A DNA stretch of 29,706 bases from Candidatus Sungbacteria bacterium RIFCSPHIGHO2_02_FULL_52_23 (GTDB lineage Bacteria; Patescibacteriota; Minisyncoccia; Sungbacterales; HO2-52-23), in the NCBI GenBank assembly GCA_001820655.1, contig MHQM01000039.1, positions 1 through 29,706 of the forward strand. The letters are read 5' to 3'. Within the stretch, counting starts at the first letter, position 1. Each line of letters opens with the position of its first letter. The position numbers and the translations under genes were made by a program. Of the stretch, positions 7,490 through 14,897 are shown in pieces. The notes beneath the pieces were generated by a model. That model ran no database searches, was not told where the DNA came from, and was given only the letters and a program-made list of their open reading frames with translations.

Positions 7490-7918
7490 TCAAGCAGTGT
7501 CTTGTTTTATTGCCTCCAAAAACTCCGCATAGTCGCGGATATATTCGCTCTCATCGTAGTAATCATCGGCAAATATGAGAATCACGCAGTCCTTGGAGAA
7601 CTCGCTCATCGTCGCCCAAAGATGCGGCCCGAGGATGATGCCGCAGGACGGATCGGACATCTTGATCGTCTGTTTTGTAGCTCCGTCATCAAGAGCAAGG
7701 GTAAAAGAACCTCCAGCCGCAAATATGATCTGCGTGAGGGTACGATGCGCGTGATTGCCGCGCACGGCATCAGGCGGCATGCCATTCATAAAATACACGC
7801 GCTTGATCGCAAAAGGGATTTCTCTCTCGGCCTCCGCCGCATAAAGCATGCCTGTCTCGGCTTTACCTGCGGCTTTCAGCCGCACAACGCCTGAATTTTT
7901 TACAAGAATTTCAACCAT
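7490..7918 (-). CDS. fdtA: dTDP-4-keto-6-deoxyhexose 3,4-ketoisomerase (FdtA/WxcM-like cupin)
   Basis: A 142-residue cupin of the FdtA/QdtA family. The hallmark PFAIKRVYFM ... RGNHAH (His56 and His58 are the expected active-site histidines), the LALDDG strand, GIILGPHLWATM and the closing DDYYDESEYIRDY all match the family pattern. It would move the keto group of RmlB's product from C4 to C3, preparing it for the FdtB-like aminotransferase at 1025-2173. The start is uncertain: ATG 7918 gives a family-like N-terminus, while TTG 7948 would overlap the upstream stop as TTGA and add ten residues encoded across a hairpin. Confidence 0.85.
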   Translation of the reverse strand: MVEILVKNSGVVRLKAAGKAETGMLYAAEAEREIPFAIKRVYFMNGMPPDAVRGNHAHRTLTQIIFAAGGSFTLALDDGATKQTIKMSDPSCGIILGPHLWATMSEFSKDCVILIFADDYYDESEYIRDYAEFLEAIKQDTA

Positions 7919-7929
7919 GTATTCAAAGT

Positions 7930-7950
7930 GTTTGAAGTCCGACTTCAAAC
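7930..7950. other. Short perfect hairpin at a gene junction
   Basis: GTTTGAAGT and ACTTCAAAC are exact inverted repeats of 9 bp separated by three bases. The hairpin covers the stop of the RmlC-like gene (TGA at 7945-7947) and ends 11 bases before the probable ATG of the FdtA-like gene. There is no T-run after it, so it is not an obvious terminator; it might affect coupling between the two genes or mRNA processing. Confidence 0.5.
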
Positions 7951-8394
7951 AGCGGACCAGTCAAATCCTATCATCGGCGAATCATGCGGGATCTCTTCAA
8001 TCCCCGGATTTGCCGGATCGTACTCTTTGCCCGCGTGATATATGATGCCCATGGGAGTCGTACCAAGTACTTGATACCCGTGCGCCACTCCCGGCGGAAT
8101 TGCGATTACTTTCATATCCCCTTCTCCTGTCATGACAACTTCAATTTCTCCTTTTGTGGGCGAGTCCTCGCGGATATCGGCAAGCACGATCTTCGCACGC
8201 CCCTTTATCACGCACCACATCTCCCAGTATTCCTTGTGGTTATGAAATGCCTTGATAGCACCCGCTGAAGTCTCGCTGTAGCTTGTCTGGCGGATTTCAT
8301 GAAATATCTCCTCCCCCGCTTTTGCAAGCTCGGCAAAAAATCCGTCTTCACTTTTATGCGCCGTCACTTTTTTTATCGCAACTCCCTGAATCAT
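7945..8394 (-). CDS. RmlC-like dTDP-sugar 3,5-epimerase family protein
   Basis: A 149-residue cupin related to dTDP-4-dehydrorhamnose 3,5-epimerase, shorter than the 180-residue norm. GAIKAFHNHKEYWEMWCVIKG aligns with the RmlC segment RGLHYQ...VVKG, placing His51 at the catalytic base position; Tyr119 in IIYHAGKEYDP and Asp138 in IPHDSP match the proton-donor region and the wnDP end motif. It may epimerise one or both of C3 and C5, or be a related isomerase. The start at ATG 8394 is fixed by an ATGA overlap with the GT2 stop; longer in-frame starts overlap the GT2 coding sequence. It lies between the GT2 and FdtA-like genes. Confidence 0.8.
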   Translation of the reverse strand: MIQGVAIKKVTAHKSEDGFFAELAKAGEEIFHEIRQTSYSETSAGAIKAFHNHKEYWEMWCVIKGRAKIVLADIREDSPTKGEIEVVMTGEGDMKVIAIPPGVAHGYQVLGTTPMGIIYHAGKEYDPANPGIEEIPHDSPMIGFDWSAV

Positions 8395-9332
8395 AAATTG
8401 ATTTTTTCCTGAATATCGTACGGAGTTTTTTTCTGCGACTCGTAGTAGGTACGCATCATAACTTCGGCGAGTACCCCCATGACCATGAGCTGTACCCCGA
8501 CGATCAGAAAGAGCGCTGCAAGCACGGGCAGAGGCGTGCGCACCAAAGATATATCGGAAAATATTTTCAGCGCAAGGGACCATATCCCCGCCGCCGTGCC
8601 GACGATAAGCGCGAGCAGGCCGATCCCGCCGAAGAAATGGATCGGGCGATTCATATAGCGCGTCAGAAACTTAATGAGCAGTAAATCCAGAATCACGCGA
8701 TACATGCGGGAGATGCCGTACTTGCTTGCGCCGTGCAGACGCGGACGGTAGCGTACGGGAAGCTCGGCGACTTTGCCGCCGCGCCAGTAAATATATGCGG
8801 GGATAAACCGATGCATCTCGCCGTACAAGGGAATTGCCGCGATGCGCTCGCGGCGATACGCTTTGAGCGTACATCCGTAGTCGTGCAGGGCAAGGCCGCC
8901 GATTTTTGAGATCAGGAAATTGGCTACACGCGATGGGATCTTGCGCGTAAACGGCTTGTCGTCCCACCGCTTCTGCCGCCACCCGGACACCGCGTGGTAT
9001 CCCTTTTCAAGCAAAGCGACAAGCTGGGGAATATCCGCGGGATCATTTTCAAGATCGCTGTCAATGGTCACGACGATATCGCCGCGTGCGGCGGCAATGC
9101 CCGCCGCGAGCGCCGCAGTCTGGCCGAAATTGTGGCGGAATGCGATCACTTTCAGCCGCGGCGTATCCTCTGCCATAGCGCGCAGGAGTTCAAAGCTCCC
9201 GTCCTCGGAGGCGTCATCCACCCCGATCAATTCAAAATCGCCGCCCATATCCTGCATAACCCGAAGCAACTCCGTGATAAATGCGGGCAAGTTTTCTTTT
9301 TCGTTATAGACCGGAAATACGACAGAAATCAT
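8391..9332 (-). CDS. GtrB/DPM-like polyprenyl-phosphate glycosyltransferase (GT2)
   Basis: A 313-residue GT2 enzyme of the GtrB/ArnC/dolichol-phosphate-sugar synthase group. The catalytic GT-A domain shows ISVVFPVYNEKEN (2-14), Asp39-Asp40, and the metal-binding DSD at 91-93 in TIDSDLENDP. Two C-terminal membrane helices follow (roughly 234-258 and 268-296), as in GtrB. Such enzymes move a sugar from a nucleotide donor to polyprenyl phosphate at the cytoplasmic face. The adjacent upstream gene is a GT-C membrane transferase, the class that uses such lipid-linked sugars, so the two probably work together. The gene starts 11 bases after that gene's stop and overlaps the RmlC-like start by ATGA. 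Confidence 0.88.
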   Translation of the reverse strand: MISVVFPVYNEKENLPAFITELLRVMQDMGGDFELIGVDDASEDGSFELLRAMAEDTPRLKVIAFRHNFGQTAALAAGIAAARGDIVVTIDSDLENDPADIPQLVALLEKGYHAVSGWRQKRWDDKPFTRKIPSRVANFLISKIGGLALHDYGCTLKAYRRERIAAIPLYGEMHRFIPAYIYWRGGKVAELPVRYRPRLHGASKYGISRMYRVILDLLLIKFLTRYMNRPIHFFGGIGLLALIVGTAAGIWSLALKIFSDISLVRTPLPVLAALFLIVGVQLMVMGVLAEVMMRTYYESQKKTPYDIQEKINL

Positions 9333-9343
9333 ACGTAGAGATA

Positions 9344-10942
9344 TTATTTGCTTGAGGAAAGAGCCTTCGTCTTGCGGCGATAGAGTTCCAAGGTACCGCC
9401 GTCGTTGCCATCCGTATACTTGCGGGGATACACGTTATAGACGGCGCCGACGGGCTCATACTGCTCGCGGATAATCTTCTCTATCTCGACAAGGCGCGCT
9501 GCGGTATTCTCGCTCCCCGCCCCCCAAAACGGCCGCCGGATCAGAGACAATGGCCACTGCTCGCGCTGACGCGCAAAATAGTCGGCGTCATGGATCATCC
9601 AGTCGCGCACAATCGCAAGATTGTAAAATCCCAAAGACCGCACGCGCTCGTCGTCCGCATCATGCAGAAACAGGAAGTCTCTTTGCATGAGCGGCATGAA
9701 TGTCCTGCGGTCGGCAAGAAATACATGATACAGCGAGTTGTCAAACGTCAGAATCTTGTCGCCGGGCTCTGTATGCGCGCGTATGAAATCGGCTCCCCGC
9801 TCTACGCGCGCCAGATCCGTCTCCTCGGCCGGATTTGAGACGACATCCGTGCGATAGCTATTTGCCACAAAATTGAGCGCAATGACGGATACAAGCAGGA
9901 CGCGCGCCAGCGTATTCCCCGAAAAACTCAAGACGCCGACAGCACCCGCAAGAGCTGCAAGAGGCATGAAGTAATTGGCATAGTACAGATTGCCGCCGAT
10001 GCGCCAGTAGCAGAAGTGGGCCGCAAAAAGTCCGGCCGAAAAAATCACCAGCAGTGTAAACCCCGCATTTGCGCGTGCAAATGCACGCAGACGGCGAAAC
10101 TCGCGGAGCTTAACCGTACCTACGACCGCCAAAAACAGTATGATAAATCCGAAGTATTCGCGGATAAATCCGACCAACACTTCCAAAAACCGTCCAAAGC
10201 CCTGCGCGATCAGAGGACGCGGCAGAGATGCAAACGGGCCGAAGCTGATATACGGCCCCAGGATAAAGCTTAATGCTACGGGAGGATTGGGAAGTATGAT
10301 CGGGAGATAGCCAAGTACGACAATAGCGCCCGCCACTGCGGCAAAAATCCCCAACTCCACTAAAGATGTCCCCATCACCAGAAGATACATCGCGTAGAGC
10401 ACTGCGGCCGCAGTCATATTGGTACGGCCGAGTATCGCAAGAGCTAAAACCGCCGCGATCAGCACTGTCTTTTTGCGCCGCGAAAGTCCGCTAATCTCAA
10501 GGGCAACCACAGAAAGCAGGCACAGTATCGTAAACGGATACATCGTAGCCGACACGTAGTTGCCGACAAGCAGAAGATTGCTCAAGACAAGCAGGAGCGA
10601 GGCGAGCCCCGCCCATCTGCCGCCAAGACGCCTGCCGATCCAAAACACGAGCACAAGAGCGCACGCAAGGAATACCGATGAAAGTATCCGTGCTACATAC
10701 AAATCCGGCCCGAAAAGATAGTGTACCAGGCCATACATCACCGTAAGGGGTGCATAATCAAAAATGCCGTTTTGAAACGGCACAAGCTCCCCTTTCAAAA
10801 TAAGGTATCCTTTGAATGCGGAGAAGATCTCATCCACCCATGTCTCACGGAATTTCACCAACACAAAAATCTCCGCAAGCGCAAGCACGGCCGCCGCCGC
10901 AGTCGCGATATGAAAAAAGATATCTTTTTGCTTGGATGTCAT
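9344..10942 (-). CDS. GT-C membrane glycosyltransferase (GT39/ArnT/PMT-like)
   Basis: A 532-residue polytopic membrane protein with about ten or more hydrophobic segments in its first 400 residues and a soluble C-terminal region. The first periplasmic loop carries Asp37-Glu38 in ETWVDEIFSAF, the acidic pair typical of GT39/GT83-type GT-C enzymes, and FDYAPLTVMYGL follows as in that group. These enzymes transfer a sugar from a polyprenyl-phosphate carrier to a target outside the membrane; the GtrB-like gene just downstream could make that donor. The start at ATG 10942 lies right outside a palindromic element; longer in-frame starts would translate the element and are rejected. AAAGG four bases before the ATG may serve as ribosome binding site. 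Confidence 0.85.
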   Translation of the reverse strand: MTSKQKDIFFHIATAAAAVLALAEIFVLVKFRETWVDEIFSAFKGYLILKGELVPFQNGIFDYAPLTVMYGLVHYLFGPDLYVARILSSVFLACALVLVFWIGRRLGGRWAGLASLLLVLSNLLLVGNYVSATMYPFTILCLLSVVALEISGLSRRKKTVLIAAVLALAILGRTNMTAAAVLYAMYLLVMGTSLVELGIFAAVAGAIVVLGYLPIILPNPPVALSFILGPYISFGPFASLPRPLIAQGFGRFLEVLVGFIREYFGFIILFLAVVGTVKLREFRRLRAFARANAGFTLLVIFSAGLFAAHFCYWRIGGNLYYANYFMPLAALAGAVGVLSFSGNTLARVLLVSVIALNFVANSYRTDVVSNPAEETDLARVERGADFIRAHTEPGDKILTFDNSLYHVFLADRRTFMPLMQRDFLFLHDADDERVRSLGFYNLAIVRDWMIHDADYFARQREQWPLSLIRRPFWGAGSENTAARLVEIEKIIREQYEPVGAVYNVYPRKYTDGNDGGTLELYRRKTKALSSSK

Positions 10943-10943
10943 A

Positions 10944-11105
10944 AGACCTTTTGCACAATAAGCTTTTGTGATGATTTTTTCAAATTTCGTGCGAAAAAGG
11001 TGAAGAGGGCTGAAGGCGTATTGGCTGAAATACGCCGAAACCCGATGAGCCTTTTGCAGCCGAAATTTGGAAGAATCAGCCAGAATGTTATTGTGCAAAA
11101 GGTCT
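10944..11105. repeat. 162-bp palindromic element, copy 1 (MITE/REP-like)
   Basis: The ends are exact 18-bp inverted repeats, AGACCTTTTGCACAATAA at 10944-10961 and its complement at 11088-11105. An inner pair, CAAATTTCG (10981-10989) and CGAAATTTG (11061-11069), and a central 7-bp stem GGCGTAT/ATACGCC (11015-11036) make the whole segment a long imperfect hairpin. The internal blocks CAAATTTCGTGCGA and GCAGCCGAAATTTGGA recur with one change each in the element at 18092-18252, at nearly the same distances from the ends. It fills the gap between the GT-B gene (stop 11137) and the GT-C gene (start 10942). No protein is encoded and no transposase is nearby. Confidence 0.8.
10955..10983 (-). promoter_or_regulatory. 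Candidate promoter inside the palindromic element
   Basis: On the minus strand TTGAAA (10978-10983), a 17-base spacer and TATTGT (10955-10960) precede the ATG at 10942 by 12 bases, with AAAGG between. Both hexamers lie within the palindromic element at 10944-11105, so the element may supply the promoter of the GT-C gene. Confidence 0.45.
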
Positions 11106-11136
11106 ATAGATGTACGACTTCCCCTTTGTAACATTT

Positions 11137-12534
11137 TTAGGGCTTTTTGAAAAGAAACGACAGTATCCTCGCTGAAGCCTCGCCATCCAAAGCCCCGCAG
11201 ATTTTGTCGCGAAGCTCCTGCCGCTTGTCGGCGTCAAGATCGGGATTTTTGAGATAGGCATCAATGGCTGAAAAGAGGTCGTCAAAATTATATACCACGC
11301 GCAATGCGCCGGTTTCCAGCACCTCGCGGAAATGATCAAATCCGAGGAAACGGCGTATGGAACGGCGATAAGGCCTCGTCTTATGTCCGTCAAACGCGGG
11401 CGCAATCAGAGGCCGGTCAAGCACCGCGGCCTCCACGGTCATCGTAGTGTAGAGCGCAAGGACGGCATCGGCATGCGCCAGGATATTCATGAAATCAAAG
11501 CTCCGCGACAAGTCGCCCCAAAACTCCTGCTTGTAAAATACGACGCGCGGATGATCGGCAAATCTGTTGAATTTCTCCATATCAAACGCCTTGTCGCGGC
11601 CGCGGCCTCCAAGATACGGCCGGATGACCAGACGCACATCGCGGCCAAACTTCCCTTGATCGGCCCATTCAAGAATGCCCGCTATAATATCCGGCTCATC
11701 GGGACAATACGCGCTCCCCGATACGTACAGGATATATTTTGAATCGGGCGGGAACGCAAGCTCATGCAGTACATCGGCACGCGGACGCATATAGTCCTTG
11801 CGGACGATAAAATCAAAATGCGGGTAGCCGACAAGAGCGATATTCTCCTTGCGGTACGCCTGATGCTCAAGCGCCATGCGCCGCACCTGATCGCTTGCAA
11901 CAAGCAGACGATCGGCATGGAAAGGCAGGAAATATTTATCCAGATGATCCCATCCTGCAGGCATCGCAACGGTCGCGATCCCGCGGCGTTTTGCTTCGGC
12001 AAGCACATGCGCGTCAAACCATCCGTAGATATGCGGCGCAAATACGAGATCCGGCTTTACCTCGTCAAAAATCGCGCGAAACGGCCGCTCGGGAAAAATC
12101 TTGAGCCAGAGATACGGCACCAGCGCACGCTTGATCCGGCGTGATGTGCCGAGCGTACGCGCGATCAGAATCTTTGCGGGCGCCAAGTACCACTTGCCTC
12201 CCGCAGGCGGCTCATCGGGACGCGTACCCATAGTCGCCATGATCCGCGTCGTACCGGTAAATACCAGGTAGGAATACAGGAAGTAGAATGCGCGCTGGAA
12301 AAAAGATTTTTTGAGCGGCGCATCGGCGATCGCGACAATCACCTGCCGTTCAAGTCCCTCGGGCACCAGCAGGTGCCCGTACTTGGCACGAAACTGCGAA
12401 GGCAAGATAAATATGATCCGCTCATCCGGATGTTGGCGCAGACGCTCGCATGCGCGCTCAAAGAGGCTTCCCGGAAAAAAGAAGAGATTGCGGTAGACTG
12501 CGGATGACGAGACGCTCCAGATGATTGTTTTCAT
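11137..12534 (-). CDS. GT-B-fold transferase-like protein, family copy A
   Basis: A 465-residue cytosolic protein that I place in the GT-B superfamily near CDP-glycerol glycerophosphotransferase-like and related surface-glycan proteins. Diagnostic stretches are AGWDHLDKYF (mid), DRLLVASDQVRRMALE, VGYPHFD, YILYVSGSAY opening the C-terminal domain, and ADAVLALYTTMTVEAAVLDR near the donor site. The same stretches occur in the genes at 13426-14799 and 14898-16253, so three paralogues lie within 5 kb. The start ATG 12534 overlaps the FkbM stop as ATGA. It is the last gene of its unit, before palindromic element copy 1. The transferred group is unknown. Confidence 0.72.
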   Translation of the reverse strand: MKTIIWSVSSSAVYRNLFFFPGSLFERACERLRQHPDERIIFILPSQFRAKYGHLLVPEGLERQVIVAIADAPLKKSFFQRAFYFLYSYLVFTGTTRIMATMGTRPDEPPAGGKWYLAPAKILIARTLGTSRRIKRALVPYLWLKIFPERPFRAIFDEVKPDLVFAPHIYGWFDAHVLAEAKRRGIATVAMPAGWDHLDKYFLPFHADRLLVASDQVRRMALEHQAYRKENIALVGYPHFDFIVRKDYMRPRADVLHELAFPPDSKYILYVSGSAYCPDEPDIIAGILEWADQGKFGRDVRLVIRPYLGGRGRDKAFDMEKFNRFADHPRVVFYKQEFWGDLSRSFDFMNILAHADAVLALYTTMTVEAAVLDRPLIAPAFDGHKTRPYRRSIRRFLGFDHFREVLETGALRVVYNFDDLFSAIDAYLKNPDLDADKRQELRDKICGALDGEASARILSFLFKKP

Positions 12535-13415
12535 GCTGACGATACTTTCCTACATAACATATTCGCCCACCCCATGCCTCTGGGACGGTTTCGCGCAATA
12601 CCAAGTGCGGTCTCGGGCGTCACATCTTTCAGACTCCCCGACTGCGCATGCACCAGCGCACAGCGCAGACCCGCCGACTCAAGAAACTGCACAAACTCTT
12701 TCGGATCGGTGCCAAGATTGCGAAGGCCATATGGCCAGAACTCGGTAAAAATCACAGGTTTGTCGCGCATGATCGTCTCGCGGCCGCCCCAGAAGGCCAA
12801 TCCTTCAGCGCCTTGCACGTCTATTTTTATCGCGTCAAGTTTCTTCTGTCCCATATATGCGTCCAGCATCGCCACTTCTATCTCCTCGGCACCTCCACGC
12901 GCCGTTGTCGGAATATTCTTTTCACTAAGCGACGGATTCCCGAGATTTTTGCGATCAAGAAAGAGCCGTGCCGATCCTGCGCGACTCCCTGCCGCGGCTT
13001 TCACGGGCGTGACATTGGCAAGTCCGTTGAGCCGGATCGTCTCCTGAAGCATGCCGTACGCGTGTGATTCGGGTTCAAACGCATAGACGTGTCCCTCCGG
13101 ACCCACAAGGCGCGACATAAGGAGAGTAAAATATCCAAAATTGGCTCCGATATCCGCGACGCTCATCCCCGGTCTCACAATTGCGCGCAATATCTCAATC
13201 TCTGATTCATCGTATGCACCGAAAAGAAAAAGGTACGGCGCCTGCCCTCTGTCTTTCAGATCAATACGCACTTTTCCTTCCGCAATGTCCAGCGTCACTT
13301 CCCCCGACGGACGCAAAGCATAAAAACAAAACAGCAAAACACGGCGGACTCCGCGCATCCGGTCAAGACGATGCGCGACGAGAGCATGGGATATTTTTTG
13401 AAGAAGGATAAGCAT
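12531..13415 (-). CDS. FkbM-family methyltransferase
   Basis: A 294-residue FkbM-type SAM-dependent O-methyltransferase. It has motif I VADIGANFGYFTLLM (86-100), GHVYAFEPESHAYGMLQETI, the NLGNPSLS segment and IKIDVQGAEGLAFWGG, all hallmarks of the family. FkbM proteins methylate hydroxyls of sugars or polyketides and are frequent in glycan loci. It lies between two GT-B-like paralogues and overlaps the downstream one by ATGA, so it may modify the residue those proteins add. The start is set at ATG 13415; a GTG immediately before it (13418) is possible. Confidence 0.9.
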   Translation of the reverse strand: MLILLQKISHALVAHRLDRMRGVRRVLLFCFYALRPSGEVTLDIAEGKVRIDLKDRGQAPYLFLFGAYDESEIEILRAIVRPGMSVADIGANFGYFTLLMSRLVGPEGHVYAFEPESHAYGMLQETIRLNGLANVTPVKAAAGSRAGSARLFLDRKNLGNPSLSEKNIPTTARGGAEEIEVAMLDAYMGQKKLDAIKIDVQGAEGLAFWGGRETIMRDKPVIFTEFWPYGLRNLGTDPKEFVQFLESAGLRCALVHAQSGSLKDVTPETALGIARNRPRGMGWANMLCRKVSSA

Positions 13416-13425
13416 CACGCGTACT

Positions 13426-14799
13426 TCAATTTAACATACGAGTAAGAGATGCGGCGACGCGCTCTCCGGCACGCCCGTCGGTGTATCCGCATTGGTCGCG
13501 GACGATTTCGCTACGGCCCCCGGCATGCGCCTCCGGATTTTTAAGTGCGGTTCGGATCGCCCGCGCCATCTCCTCCCTATCCGTAATGACATCCATGGCT
13601 TTGAAACGCATGAGGCGCGCCAAATGCTCCCACTCAAAAAAACGCGCGGCGGAATTCCAATAATCGCGTTTCTTCAGGCCGTCAAACGCAACCGCCAAGA
13701 TCGGCTTGTCAAAAATCGCAGCTTCAATGAAAAATGTGGAGTACATCGTGAACACGACGTCCGCATGAGCAAGGGTCGCATGAAGAAAGTCGGCAGATGC
13801 CCCGTCAAACTCCCAATCGTCTTTGCCGTCTCCGATATGTGCTACGGCAGGGGCCGCAAGAAATCCATAGTCGCGCCGCATGCGCTCAAGCTTCTCCTCC
13901 GGGAAATCATAGCGCGGATACGGACGCAGGAGAACCTCCACGTCCTCCCCAAGCTCTCCCCCCTTGATGATCTCATGCAGAATCTTCACTACTTCAAACT
14001 CAATCCCAATACCCGACTTCCCGGAAAAAGCGTACAGGATAAGTTTCTTCGCAGGATCTCCGCCAAGTGCCGTGATGAATCGCTCGCGCGACACGGTACT
14101 TTTCCTCTGAAAGTATCTGTCGTATTGTGGCACGCCGGTAATCTCAATGCCACGCGCAGGAAAATCTCCGAGATTTACCGCCTGATCCTTGAGATACTCC
14201 GTATGCACCAGCAGACGATCGGGGTGCACCCGAAGCAGAGTCTTGCTGAAAAGATTGTCCCATGACAGCACCATTCCGGCAGTCTTGATGCCCTGCCGTT
14301 TCGCTTCTTTCAAAAACGGATAGTCGCCGCCGATCATAGCGGGCGCAAATACAAGATCAGGACGGTAGTGCGTAAGAACGGCGACTGCGGCAGAATGCGG
14401 TATCAAAAAGTATGCGCGCCGCACAAGCATGCGCCACCAGCTGAAACGCCCCAAAACCCAGCAGGCGCGTCTTACGACAAACACGGCGTAGCGTACGAGT
14501 ACGGCTCTGCGCGCCCCGCGCCTGTAGAGTTCGGTGAATTGAAGCATCTCCTCGGTGCGGGAGTGGATGCTTGCGGTCTCCACAAAAAGAAATACATCTT
14601 CAATCCATGTACGCACGTCAGGCATTGCCTCTATACGGGTATGGGACGCTGAAAATTCGCTCCGGTAGTATGCGAGTCTTCGCGGCGGCACCAGCAAAAC
14701 AATATACGCGCCCGACGCGCGCAATTGCCCGTACGCATCCGTCCGCAAAAAATTGCGGGAGAAAAAATTGGTCGTGACGGGTATGAGTATCGTTTTCAT
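13426..14799 (-). CDS. GT-B-fold transferase-like protein, family copy B
   Basis: A 457-residue paralogue of the proteins at 11137-12534 and 14898-16253. The shared landmarks are MVLSWDNLFSKTLLRVHPDRLLVHTEYL, which I quote only in part as SWDNL and DRLLVHTEYL, then VPQYD, KKLILYAFSGKSG, LLRPYPRYDFPEE and ADVVFTMYSTFFIEAAIFDK. The layout is an N-terminal acceptor-type domain, a linker near residue 230 and a C-terminal nucleotide-type domain. The ATG at 14797-14799 overlaps the right-hand end of the palindromic spacer at 14798-14897. Its stop lies 10 bases before the FkbM start. No sugar donor can be assigned; similarity to CDP-glycerol glycerophosphotransferase-like proteins is from pattern memory. 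Confidence 0.72.
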   Translation of the reverse strand: MKTILIPVTTNFFSRNFLRTDAYGQLRASGAYIVLLVPPRRLAYYRSEFSASHTRIEAMPDVRTWIEDVFLFVETASIHSRTEEMLQFTELYRRGARRAVLVRYAVFVVRRACWVLGRFSWWRMLVRRAYFLIPHSAAVAVLTHYRPDLVFAPAMIGGDYPFLKEAKRQGIKTAGMVLSWDNLFSKTLLRVHPDRLLVHTEYLKDQAVNLGDFPARGIEITGVPQYDRYFQRKSTVSRERFITALGGDPAKKLILYAFSGKSGIGIEFEVVKILHEIIKGGELGEDVEVLLRPYPRYDFPEEKLERMRRDYGFLAAPAVAHIGDGKDDWEFDGASADFLHATLAHADVVFTMYSTFFIEAAIFDKPILAVAFDGLKKRDYWNSAARFFEWEHLARLMRFKAMDVITDREEMARAIRTALKNPEAHAGGRSEIVRDQCGYTDGRAGERVAASLTRMLN

Positions 14800-14897
14800 C
14801 CCGTTAGAAGCTTGTTTAACATCTCCTGTCGTATATACATGTATGCATATCTATTATTCATGACAAGATTCTACAGCTACAAAGTTTCTAACGGGAT
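14798..14897. repeat. 100-bp imperfect palindrome filling an intergenic gap
   Basis: Exact 12-bp inverted repeats, ATCCCGTTAGAA at 14798-14809 and its complement at 14886-14897, close a segment whose interior is also loosely self-complementary around a GTATGCATATC centre. It spans the gap between the two GT-B-like genes exactly: one end abuts the TGA at 14898-14900 and the other includes two bases of the ATG at 14797-14799. Its ends differ from the AGACCT elements, so it may be a different family. An AGGAG followed at once by a nine-codon frame that ends in an ATGA overlap with the downstream gene is present at 14796-14827. Confidence 0.65.

Noticed and set aside
8395..8583. 63-residue extension of the RmlC-like protein
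   Set aside because: It lies wholly within the GT2 coding region in another frame; ATGA overlap at 8391-8394 supports the short form.
10943..11134. 64-residue extension of the GT-C protein through the palindromic element
   Set aside because: It would translate a non-coding palindrome; ATG 10942 begins a normal first membrane helix.
13492..14265. Plus-strand frame opposite GT-B-like copy B
   Set aside because: No start signal or motifs; its mirror strand is a clear gene with paralogues.
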